A DNA stretch of 51,799 nt, taken from contig JAKOVY010000077.1 of assembly GCA_029781825.1 (NCBI GenBank), positions 1 to 51,799 of the forward strand. The letters run 5' to 3'. The notes under the pieces are model-generated. The model worked only from the letters and a program-made list of their open reading frames with translations. It was not told where the DNA came from and searched no databases. Below are positions 37,949-44,679 of the stretch, piece after piece. The position numbers were made by a program, and so were the translations under genes. Within the stretch, counting starts at the first letter, position 1. The number at the start of each line of letters is the position of its first letter. Source of the stretch: Bacillota bacterium (GTDB lineage Bacteria; Bacillota; Syntrophomonadia; Syntrophomonadales; DTU052).

Positions 37949-39175
37949 ATGCGTTACGTGATTATCGGGGGTTCGATTGCCTCGGTGGGTGCAATCGAAG
38001 GGATACGAAAGTTTGACCGGGAAGGGTCCATTACTGTGATCAGCAATGAGCCTGATCCCTATTACTCCCGGCCGCTGATCTCCTACTACCTGGCGGGGAA
38101 GATAGATCGGGCCGGCCTGTATTACCGAAAACCCGAGTTTTATCAGCGGAACCGGGTGCGGGTGATAACCGGAAAAGCTTGTAACCTGGCTCCTGATGGG
38201 GTAGTGACGCTGGAGAGCGGGGAAAAGATCCCCTTTGACCGGCTTTTGTTGGCCGTGGGTGGTACTCCCCTGCTATATGACCGCTTGGCTGCGGGCCGCG
38301 ACAATGTGGTGGGGTTTTATACCCTTGAGGATGTTGAAAGGATCCGGCTCCAGGTACAGCCCGGCATAAGGGTGGCAGTGATCGGGGCCGGCCTGGTGGG
38401 ATTAAAGGCCGCCGAAGCTCTGTACTACTTGAAGGCCAGGCCGACAGTGGTGGATCTCGCCCCCCACCCGCTCTCCGGCATCCTGGATCCGGTGGGAGGG
38501 GAAATGGTGGAACGGCACCTGCGAAGCAGGGGCGTGGAATTCAAGCTGGGAATGGAGGTTTCATCTCTGGAAGGCACTCCCCGGGTTAAACAGGTTGTTT
38601 TTCAGGACGGCAGCCATCTTGATTGCGATATGGTAATAATTGCGGCCGGAGTAAGACCAAATCTGGCCCTGGCGGCAGGTGCGGGAATCGATATCGAGCA
38701 GGGAATTCTGGTTGATGAGCACCAGGAGACCAGCATACCCTCAGTGTATGCGGCCGGTGATGTGGCTCAGGCCGGAGAACTGCTGACCGGGGATAAAAAA
38801 GTGGTCCCAATTCTGCCGCTGGCATGGGAGCAGGGGAGAACCGCCGGCATGAATATGGCGGGGCATGAGGCTGAATATCGGGGCTCCCTGGCGGTAAACT
38901 CCGTAAACCTCCTGGATATGTCGATAATGACCGCAGGAGATTCCAGAGCCGAAGGGCTGAGCGCAGTTGGCGATAATCCTCCATTTTACAGAAAGATTAC
39001 CCTCCACGATGGGATTATAAGCGGTCTGATCGCGATAAACCAGGTTGATAACATGGGAATCATTACCGCGATGATCCGGAAGCGGGTGCGTATTCATGGC
39101 CAAGAATCCCTGCTGCTCCAGCCCCGCTTGAACGGAGTAGACCTGAGAGGATGCCTGCAGACGGCAATCAACTGA
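37949..39175 (+). CDS. FAD-dependent pyridine nucleotide-disulfide oxidoreductase (rubredoxin reductase/NirB-like)
   Basis: The 408-residue flavoprotein has an N-terminal FAD site (RYVIIGGSIASVGAIEGIR), the family motif PYYSRPLISYYLAG, an NAD(P) site VAVIGAGLVGLKAAEALYYL and the closing SVYAAGDVAQAG. It probably oxidises NAD(P)H and feeds the adjacent ferredoxin, taking the role of GltD in the split glutamate synthase. ATG 37949 is spaced 6 bases from GGAGGG, whereas ATG 37943 abuts it. Confidence 0.88.
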   Translation: MRYVIIGGSIASVGAIEGIRKFDREGSITVISNEPDPYYSRPLISYYLAGKIDRAGLYYRKPEFYQRNRVRVITGKACNLAPDGVVTLESGEKIPFDRLLLAVGGTPLLYDRLAAGRDNVVGFYTLEDVERIRLQVQPGIRVAVIGAGLVGLKAAEALYYLKARPTVVDLAPHPLSGILDPVGGEMVERHLRSRGVEFKLGMEVSSLEGTPRVKQVVFQDGSHLDCDMVIIAAGVRPNLALAAGAGIDIEQGILVDEHQETSIPSVYAAGDVAQAGELLTGDKKVVPILPLAWEQGRTAGMNMAGHEAEYRGSLAVNSVNLLDMSIMTAGDSRAEGLSAVGDNPPFYRKITLHDGIISGLIAINQVDNMGIITAMIRKRVRIHGQESLLLQPRLNGVDLRGCLQTAIN

Positions 39176-39214
39176 ATTGGCAGCCTGATTTTCATTATGA
39201 AGGAGGGTCGTGCG

Positions 39215-39949
39215 ATGTATGCGATAGATGCGAAGGGACTTGACTACCGCCGGCTTAATTCCCGAATCAGAGAAGCGGTAGCCGGCGGCGAAACCAGGCT
39301 GTTGCTATCCAATGTCAACGGCCACCGTTACATCGCCTGCGGTTTCAAAGGTCCCTTGAAGATTGAGTTGATCGGAACGGGAGGCAACGACCTGGGAGCT
39401 TACATGAGCGGGCCGGAGATAACGGTAAAGGGCAATGTCCAGGACTGTGCCGGCAACACCATGAACGCAGGTTCCATTCTGGTGGAAGGCCGCGCCGGAG
39501 ATATACTCGGTTATGGAATGAGCGGAGGAGAAATTTTGATTCGGGGTGATGTGGGGTCGCGAGCCGGGGTGCATATTAAAGCCTGGGAAGGACAGGGACC
39601 GGTCCTGATTATCGGGGGAACCGCCGGCGACTTTCTGGGGGAGTATATGGCGGGAGGTACCATAATTGTGCTGGGGCTGGACAGCGACGCTCCGGCTGTG
39701 GGCAGGCAGTGCGGAGTCGGCATGTACGGAGGTTCAATCTTTGTGAACGCCCGTAAGTTTCCGGGATGCGCCGGGAAGGGGGCTGTGGTGTCCTTACCGG
39801 ATGATGATGACCGGGCTTTGATTGCGGGATATATAGCCAGGTTTGCTGAACTTTTCGGTTATGACGCCGCCGCCATCCTGGAAGACGGGTTTGTCAAAAT
39901 GTCTCCCCAGGCCCGTCGCCCCTATGGGTCCATGTATGTTGGAGCCTAA
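39215..39949 (+). CDS. GXGXG-domain glutamate synthase subunit (GlxC-like)
   Basis: The 244-residue product is a right-handed beta-helix of repeated G-x-x-x-G motifs (GGNDLGAYMSGPEITVKGNV, GDILGYGMSGGEILIRGDV, GDFLGEYMAGGTIIVLG), equivalent to the C-terminal domain of GltB. It completes the split synthase: amidotransferase, FMN barrel, ferredoxin, flavoprotein and beta-helix. AAGGAGG lies eight bases before ATG 39215. The ATG at 39197 overlaps that site. Confidence 0.92.
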   Translation: MYAIDAKGLDYRRLNSRIREAVAGGETRLLLSNVNGHRYIACGFKGPLKIELIGTGGNDLGAYMSGPEITVKGNVQDCAGNTMNAGSILVEGRAGDILGYGMSGGEILIRGDVGSRAGVHIKAWEGQGPVLIIGGTAGDFLGEYMAGGTIIVLGLDSDAPAVGRQCGVGMYGGSIFVNARKFPGCAGKGAVVSLPDDDDRALIAGYIARFAELFGYDAAAILEDGFVKMSPQARRPYGSMYVGA

Positions 39950-40045
39950 GGCCTAAATCCGGTCCGTAATAAGCCTCATGCAGGCCAAATGTGGTTTCCT
40001 TTACACTGTGGGTGCGGTATTCCCGAAACTACGCCATATAGTGAA

Positions 40046-40061
40046 GAGGCAAGGGTGCTTC
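40046..40061 (+). promoter_or_regulatory. ANTAR-type hexaloop hairpin in the PII gene leader
   Basis: GAGGC-AAGGGU-GCUUC forms five pairs (one G-U) with a six-base loop with A1 and G4. Loop plus 3' arm form the first strand of the terminator at 40051, so they are mutually exclusive. Confidence 0.62.
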
Positions 40062-40093
40062 CACACCGGGAAAGGTGTGAAAGCACCCTTTTT
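40051..40093 (+). terminator. Attenuator/terminator between the glutamate synthase genes and the PII gene
   Basis: AAGGGTGCTT (40051-40060) pairs perfectly with AAGCACCCTT (40081-40090), enclosing CACACC-GGGAAA-GGTGTG, and runs into TTTTT. It lies 62 bases before the PII start, on the leader side. Confidence 0.92.
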
Positions 40094-40154
40094 ACTTGCA
40101 GGTCCGGATTCGCCAACCTGTATCACCGGATGTATTTTGAAGGAGGTGATTGTG

Positions 40155-40493
40155 GTGAAGAAGCTGGAGGTTATCATCAGACCCAACAAGTTGGAAGAGT
40201 TAAAGGCCGCCCTTACCGAGTTGAAGGTCAGGGGAATGACGGTTTATGAAGTTATGGGGAAGGGTCTGCATCGAGAGCAAAAACAGTATCACCGCGGCCA
40301 TGAACATCTGGTTGACCTTCATCCCAAGGTTAAGGTGGAACTCATCTGTCGTAATCACTGGGTGGAAAGAATCATTGAAGTTATCATCAGGGTCTGCCAG
40401 ACCGGTCAGGCCGGGGATGGCAAGATTTTCGTCTACCCGGTGGAGGAGATTATTCGCATCAGCACCGGGGAGCGCGGTGATGATGCCCTGTAG
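40155..40493 (+). CDS. glnB: PII family nitrogen regulatory protein with unusual T-loop
   Basis: At 112 residues this is a normal-length PII protein: MKKLEVIIRPNKLEELKAAL at the N-terminus, the B-loop region GQAGDGKIFVYPVEE, and VKVELICRNHWVERII in the core. PII proteins bind ATP/ADP and 2-oxoglutarate and control Amt and other targets through the T-loop. Here the T-loop reads GKGLHREQKQYHRGHEH, so positions 39 (Gln) and 51 (uridylylated Tyr) of GlnB are both His. GTG 40155 follows AAGGAGGTGAT; the GTG at 40152 is an alternative. The amt gene follows behind its own attenuator. Confidence 0.88.
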   Translation: MKKLEVIIRPNKLEELKAALTELKVRGMTVYEVMGKGLHREQKQYHRGHEHLVDLHPKVKVELICRNHWVERIIEVIIRVCQTGQAGDGKIFVYPVEEIIRISTGERGDDAL

Positions 40494-40672
40494 ATGGTAT
40501 AAAGGGCGGATTGACAGGGGAATAGCCGAGCAAGCTGCATAAAGAAGCTGTATAAAGAGAGCCCCGGCGGATGGCGGGGTCGGGAAACGGTTACACCGAT
40601 ACCGCAAAATTAAGCTGTTTCTGAGCTGGAGACAGCGCCCGGCATAGTTATTATCGAAATTACACGCGAAAA

Positions 40673-40686
40673 GAGCAAAGGTGCTT
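40673..40686 (+). promoter_or_regulatory. ANTAR-type hexaloop hairpin in the amt leader
   Basis: GAGC-AAAGGU-GCUU forms four pairs (one G-U) with a six-base loop with A1 and G4. The loop begins the terminator stem at 40677. Upstream GCTGTTTC/GAGACAGC (about 40612-40634) forms a strong hairpin with a seven-base loop that might act as the partner hairpin. Confidence 0.55.
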
Positions 40687-40722
40687 GTTAATTCAGGTGA
40701 GCTCACCGACAAGCGCCTTTTT
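40677..40722 (+). terminator. Attenuator/terminator between the PII gene and amt
   Basis: AAAGGTGCTTGT (40677-40688) pairs with ACAAGCGCCTTT (40709-40720), 12 pairs with one G-U. Palindromic GGTGAGCTCACC lies in the loop and TTTTT follows. Confidence 0.9.
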
Positions 40723-40785
40723 CATTAGGGGAACATCCAAACTGCAGTCGGAACTCGCTCGATAATTTTCTCTCAACCCGTATTC

Positions 40786-40883
40786 GCCGTCTATCTCTGC
40801 TTTAACGTCCCGAGCCAACGAATATTTCTCCCTTGAACTGCTGGAAGAATGGCGTCTATCTCTACTTTAATGTCCCGAGCCAA
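40786..40883 (+). repeat. Pair of 33-bp imperfect direct repeats upstream of amt
   Basis: Copies at 40786-40818 and 40851-40883 share 30 of 33 bases (core CTATCTCT-R-CTTTAA-Y-GTCCCGAGCCAA), starting 65 bases apart. TTTTCTCTCAACC flanks the pair at 40766 and 40896, exactly 130 bases apart. The block lies between the amt attenuator and the amt ribosome site. It probably derives from an old tandem duplication. Confidence 0.7.
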
Positions 40884-40978
40884 TTCATTGATTGCTTTTC
40901 TCTCAACCGGTTTTCAGGGAAGGAGGGGCCGGCTGCAGGGATGTAGTGACGAACTTTTTTGATAGGGGAGGGTTTACA

Positions 40979-41076
40979 GTGAAAATGCTGAGAATGTGGG
41001 CACTAAGGTTGTCATTGGTATTGAACACCGTTTTTTTCTTTATAATTAATAATTATGAACCCGCAGCCGGTCAGGG
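40979..41076 (+). pseudogene. Out-of-frame signal peptide and ribosome site of amt
   Basis: GTG 40979 is preceded by GGGGAGG at good spacing and encodes a signal peptide (MKMLRMWALRLSLVLNTVFF...EPAAGQ) in the frame one base off amt. Dropping one G from GGG 41074-41076 would fuse it to AAETASINVGDTG with a plausible AxA cleavage site. It thus looks like the real amt start, split off by a one-base insertion or a sequencing error. Confidence 0.6.
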
Positions 41077-42308
41077 CGGCAGAAACAGCGAGCATCAATG
41101 TGGGAGATACCGGCTTTATCCTGGTGTGCGCGGCTCTGGTGCTGCTCATGACCCCCGGATTGGCACTGTTCTACGGGGGTATGGTCAGGAAGAAAAATGT
41201 CTTGAGCATACTGATGCAGTGCCTGATGGTGATGGGTTTGGTATCTGTGCAGTGGGTGTTGTTTGGGTATTCGCTGGCTTTCGGCCCCGATATGGGGCAC
41301 CTAATCGGCAGTCTGGAGTGGATGGGATTGAACGGGGTGGGTCAGGAACCCAGCGGGACCTACGCCACGACCATTCCTCATATGGCTTTCGCAGCTTTTC
41401 AGCTGATGTTTGCCATTATAACCGCAGCCTTGATAACCGGCGCCTTTGCCGAACGCATGAGGTTTTCGGCCTTCCTGGCGTTTGTTGTCCTGTGGACCAC
41501 GCTGGTGTACGATCCGATCGCCCATTGGGTCTGGGGATCAGGAGGCTGGTTATCAAGCATCGGCGCCCTTGATTTTGCCGGAGGCACAGTAGTCCATATC
41601 AGTTCAGGCATCGCCGGATTGACGGCCGCCGTGGTTCTGGGCAAGCGCACAGGCTACGGTCATAAGCCGATCCTTCCTCATAACCTGCCGCTGACAATTC
41701 TGGGCGCCGCCCTCCTGTGGTTTGGCTGGTTCGGATTCAACGCGGGGAGTGCGCTTGCGGCTGACGGTTTGGCATCCCATGCGTTTCTGGTTACCAATAC
41801 CTGCACCGCGGCTGCGGCCCTATCCTGGGTGGCGGCCGAGTGGCTTGATCACGGTAAACCCACCACCCTGGGTGCCGCCAGCGGCGCCGTGGCCGGTTTG
41901 GTGGCCATAACCCCCGGGGCCGGTTTTGTCAATCCCCTGGCGGCCATTGCTATTGGGCTTCTGGTTTCACCGCTCTGTTACCTCGCGGTTAGCAGGCTTA
42001 AAGTGAAGCTGGGGTACGACGACTCCCTCGATGTGTTCGGAATTCATGGAGTGGGCGGCACCCTGGGGGCTATTGCTACCGGTATCTTTGCTTCCACAGC
42101 GGTGAACCCGGCCGGAGCCGACGGTCTGCTCTACGGCAACTGGAACCTCTTGCTGGTTCAGCTGGCAGCGGTGGCCGTTACCTGGGTTTATGCCGGAGTC
42201 GTAACCTTTCTGCTCCTTAAGGTTATCGGGCTGTTTACCTCTCTGCGGGTTAGTGAGGAGGAGGAAGAAATCGGATTGGATCTGGCCTTGCACGGGGAGC
42301 AGGCCTGA
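41055..42308 (+). CDS. amt: Ammonium transporter (Amt/MEP/Rh family), start region probably frameshifted
   Basis: The membrane channel for ammonium has about 11 helices and family motifs: MTPGLALFYGGMVRKKN, FFG-equivalent LFGYSLAFG, AFAERMRF, DFAGGTVVHISSGIAGL with the first pore His, WFGWFGFNAGSALA, and DVFGIHGVGGTLGAI with the second pore His. From ATG 41055 the length is 417 residues, but that ATG has no ribosome site and follows an in-frame TAA. A GTG with a strong ribosome site lies 76 bases upstream in another frame (see 40979). PII lies directly upstream, the usual glnK-amtB pairing. Confidence 0.95.
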   Translation: MNPQPVRAAETASINVGDTGFILVCAALVLLMTPGLALFYGGMVRKKNVLSILMQCLMVMGLVSVQWVLFGYSLAFGPDMGHLIGSLEWMGLNGVGQEPSGTYATTIPHMAFAAFQLMFAIITAALITGAFAERMRFSAFLAFVVLWTTLVYDPIAHWVWGSGGWLSSIGALDFAGGTVVHISSGIAGLTAAVVLGKRTGYGHKPILPHNLPLTILGAALLWFGWFGFNAGSALAADGLASHAFLVTNTCTAAAALSWVAAEWLDHGKPTTLGAASGAVAGLVAITPGAGFVNPLAAIAIGLLVSPLCYLAVSRLKVKLGYDDSLDVFGIHGVGGTLGAIATGIFASTAVNPAGADGLLYGNWNLLLVQLAAVAVTWVYAGVVTFLLLKVIGLFTSLRVSEEEEEIGLDLALHGEQA

Positions 42309-42363
42309 CCTTCTCCTGCCCGCCGTTATAGGGCCGGTTGAGCGTTGCCACCATTTACCTAAA

Positions 42364-42459
42364 GGGGACCGCAATCCCAAGTAGAACAGATAGATACACA
42401 AAGACCCAAAGAAAGGGGGGAAACAGAAAAAGCAAATAAAGGATTAGATTGCGGTTCTC
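42364..42459 (+). other. Long-range stem in the leader of the NlpC/P60 gene
   Basis: Bases 42364-42375 (core ACCGCAAT) pair with 42448-42459 (core ATTGCGGT): eight perfect pairs extended by four pairs, two of them G-U. The stem encloses 72 purine-rich bases and ends just before AGGTAGGAGG. It does not match a riboswitch consensus I know. Confidence 0.35.
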
Positions 42460-42475
42460 AAGGTAGGAGGTGCAT

Positions 42476-43204
42476 ATGTTAAAAAGAATAGTTATTTTGG
42501 GTTTATGTCTGGCCATGCTTGTAAGCATTGGCGTCGCCGCCACACCACAAGTTTCAGCAAAAACCAGCAGTGAATACATCCCGACGTATTATGCCAATAT
42601 GCCGGCTTACCAGAAACACGAGGTTCCGATAATAAAAGCCTTTTTTGCCAATTATAAAGGCACGCTTGGCCAGAAGTTGATTAAAAGGGCCATCTGGTAT
42701 ATGGAAAATGGCTACATGGTCTATGGGCACTCCAACTATGCCAAGGATGGCCGGATTGACTGCTCCAACTTTGTTTCCCTGATTTACAAAGACTTCGGAT
42801 TTAACATAACCACCAAGGCCAGGGATTATGACAAGGTGGGAAGGAAGGTACCCGGAGTCTACTCCCGGTTGCAGAAAGGAAGCACAAAGAAATGGGAATT
42901 GGTTGGGGTGGATAAGCTGTGGGTCGGCGATATCTTACTGTTCTGGAACGTGGATTCCAAAGGCAACCGATACATCAGCCATGTTGCCTTATATATGGGA
43001 AAGATCAACGGTAAACCCTGCATAATTCACACCGTATCCGGGCGTCCTACCGCCATCGGCATAACCAACAGCTTTACCTGGTGGTACGGCGAACACTTCC
43101 AGGAAGCCCGGCGGATCTTCCCGGTCAAGAAATACAAAGCTCGCGACCCGATCATACCTGCGAAATACCAGCTCCCACCCCAGAAACCTGTAGTATATCC
43201 ATAA
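42476..43204 (+). CDS. Secreted NlpC/P60-like peptidase
   Basis: The 242-residue protein starts with a signal peptide (MLKRIVILGLCLAMLVSIGV, cleavage after VSA). The mature domain has DCSNFVSLIY with the nucleophile Cys, SHVALYMG with the His, and a third polar residue in IIHTVSGRPTAIG, as in NlpC/P60 cell-wall peptidases. The 90 residues before the Cys contain no recognisable SH3 or LysM repeat. Its role is likely peptidoglycan trimming or spore/cell-wall remodelling. AGGTAGGAGG lies five bases before ATG 42476. Confidence 0.85.
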   Translation: MLKRIVILGLCLAMLVSIGVAATPQVSAKTSSEYIPTYYANMPAYQKHEVPIIKAFFANYKGTLGQKLIKRAIWYMENGYMVYGHSNYAKDGRIDCSNFVSLIYKDFGFNITTKARDYDKVGRKVPGVYSRLQKGSTKKWELVGVDKLWVGDILLFWNVDSKGNRYISHVALYMGKINGKPCIIHTVSGRPTAIGITNSFTWWYGEHFQEARRIFPVKKYKARDPIIPAKYQLPPQKPVVYP

Positions 43205-43250
43205 CTGGCAGGGGCTTAAGGGGAATATTCCCCGGGCACCGCTGCCGGGG

Positions 43251-43285
43251 CAAGCAAGGGGGTCGTCCCCTTGCTTGTTTTATTT
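43251..43285 (+). terminator. Terminator of the NlpC/P60 gene
   Basis: CAAGCAAGGGG (43251-43261) and CCCCTTGCTTG (43267-43277) form a perfect 11-bp stem with loop GTCGT, followed by TTTTATTTT. The 235 bases between this and the minus-strand terminator hold no gene. Confidence 0.93.
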
Positions 43286-43520
43286 TACTCCCTTCGCTTT
43301 CATCTGCCTACTTAAATAATATACGGATACCTATTCTAATAAAGTTACAGATGGAGACATTTTCGCCTTCTGGAAGCCGCACCGCGGTGAAAAGATGAGG
43401 GGACGATCGGGGACTGTTGTCACCCGGGGTCGGCGCAATCTCTATCCGGCCCTGATGCAGGATAGACGCACGGGTAATCCGGCTTGCAGAGGTTACGGAA
43501 AGAAATCATGCTTCACGGGC

Positions 43521-43551
43521 GAAAAAAGTCCCGGCCCGCGGCGCGGACCGG
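43521..43551 (-). terminator. Terminator of the minus-strand CBM-like gene
   Basis: CCGGCCCGC (43531-43539) and GCGGACCGG (43543-43551) form eight of nine pairs. Read on the minus strand the hairpin is followed by GACTTTTTT (AAAAAAGTC at 43522-43530 on plus). Confidence 0.8.
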
Positions 43552-43581
43552 AACCCGGGAGGAGTGGGTACGAGCATGGTA

Positions 43582-43902
43582 CTAGTAACGTCTGCTGGTG
43601 ATCCTGGTACTCCAGTTTCTCCCGCTGTTGTTGTCCCAGTTGTTGGCTGAATCCTTGAAGCATACGTTAAACATGTCTCCTGGTTCCACCTTGATCTGTG
43701 TCACGAACTGCTCGCCCTGTCGTTCCATCTCAATGTCCCTGATATTTGACCATTTCCCCGAGCCATAACCTATATGGGCAAATATCCGGTCTGCTCCGCT
43801 TTTTGCGAGCAGGCCCGAATAGGTTATAGACACGCTATCGCCTGCGGCCGGTGGGAAAGGATCTATAGAAACTCCTCCAGAAAAGTTGACTTTGGACAGC
43901 AA
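43582..43902 (-). CDS. Single-domain starch-binding-like (CBM25-type) protein
   Basis: The 106-residue protein is almost exactly one carbohydrate-binding module of the CBM25 type: PPAAGDSVSITYSGLLAKSG, IFAHIGYGSGKWSNIRDIEM, and FNVCFKDSANNWDNNSGRNW at the end. Aromatic residues in GKW and NNWDNN fit the sugar-binding platform of that family. There is no signal peptide or enzyme domain, so it may bind intracellular glycogen. TTG 43902 follows GGGAGG by five bases. A broken copy of its beginning lies at 44369-44464. Confidence 0.8.
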   Translation of the reverse strand: MLSKVNFSGGVSIDPFPPAAGDSVSITYSGLLAKSGADRIFAHIGYGSGKWSNIRDIEMERQGEQFVTQIKVEPGDMFNVCFKDSANNWDNNSGRNWSTRITSRRY

Positions 43903-44057
43903 TAACGCCTCCCTTCTTATTAAGGTTTAGTGTTATTCTTGCAACAGCTGATTAAGCTTATCCTTATTTTTTATTCCAGACATGCCAAACAGAGGGACGC
44001 ATCTTGCGGGGTAAACTGATAGAATGGGTTAAAATAAAACGCTTGGGAGAGTCAACT

Positions 44058-44330
44058 ATGTGGCAATGGATTTCTTTGGCAGGAGCGCTGCTGATACTCG
44101 TGGCTTTTGCGCTGATCCAGTTGGGACGGGCCGACCGCGAAGATGTGCTGTACAACCTGATGAATCTCATCGGATCAGGTATTCTTCTGGTCATAGCCAT
44201 TCGTGAGCTTCAGGCTGGGTTCATACTGTTGGAGGGTGCCTGGGCGTTACTTAGCCTTTATGCCCTTATACGTTTCGGGTTTAAGCCCACTGCCGGGCAA
44301 ACAGGAGACAATACGGGGACGCTCCCGTGA
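44058..44330 (+). CDS. Small membrane protein (CBU_0592-like)
   Basis: The 90-residue product has three hydrophobic segments (LAGALLILVAFALIQLG, LMNLIGSGILLVIAI, FILLEGAWALLSLYALI) joined by short polar turns. This matches the small CBU_0592-type membrane family, whose function is unknown. ATG 44058 follows GGGAG. The frame is open back to 44004 without better support. Confidence 0.7.
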   Translation: MWQWISLAGALLILVAFALIQLGRADREDVLYNLMNLIGSGILLVIAIRELQAGFILLEGAWALLSLYALIRFGFKPTAGQTGDNTGTLP

Positions 44331-44368
44331 TTGGAACAATTCAAAGCCTATCTGGAACCGGCTATTAA

Positions 44369-44464
44369 TCAGCCCAATCGAGCCCGGTTAAACCGCCTAT
44401 GGTCGGAGGAAGGGATCTCTACCGAAGCTCCTTTGAAAAAATTGACTTTGGACTGTAAAACCAT
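44369..44464 (-). pseudogene. Truncated, diverged copy of the CBM-like gene start
   Basis: Read on the minus strand, ATG 44464 opens a 31-codon frame, MVLQSKVNFFKGASVEIP..., whose SKVNF-(x)-G-x-S-[VI]-[DE] parallels MLSKVNFSGGVSID of the gene at 43902. On the DNA, TTGACTTTGGAC and TCTTATTAAGGTT are exact matches to the region of that gene's start. The domain body is missing. Confidence 0.5.
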
Positions 44465-44679
44465 TTCAATCTTATTAAGGTTGCTGCAAGTTTTGTGTTA
44501 TCAGTTGAATCCTTGTGCTTGAATTTAATAGGCCAATTTGCCGGATTCTTGTTTTGTTCCCTCCCAAGTAAATGTTTTTAAGCATCGTATTTCATCAATC
44601 TGGAGATTGTTTTTTGTTTGGTTAATTGTGTTATGTTAAGATAAAAATCAATGTATGTAGCTTGCACGGGGGTGTAACA

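Noticed and set aside
40786-40883. CRISPR-like repeat-spacer-repeat (33-bp repeats, 32-bp gap) upstream of amt
   Set aside because: Only two copies, three mismatches between them, flanking sequence also duplicated, and no cas genes in the window.
41077-41572. Continuation of the signal-peptide frame over 165 codons inside amt
   Set aside because: After the signal peptide the frame is Gly/Arg-rich with no transmembrane pattern; it is open only through codon bias of amt.
44331-44522. 63-codon plus-strand frame starting TTG after the small membrane protein
   Set aside because: Weak ribosome site and its second half overlaps the diverged CBM start copy on the other strand; composition becomes Leu-rich noise.
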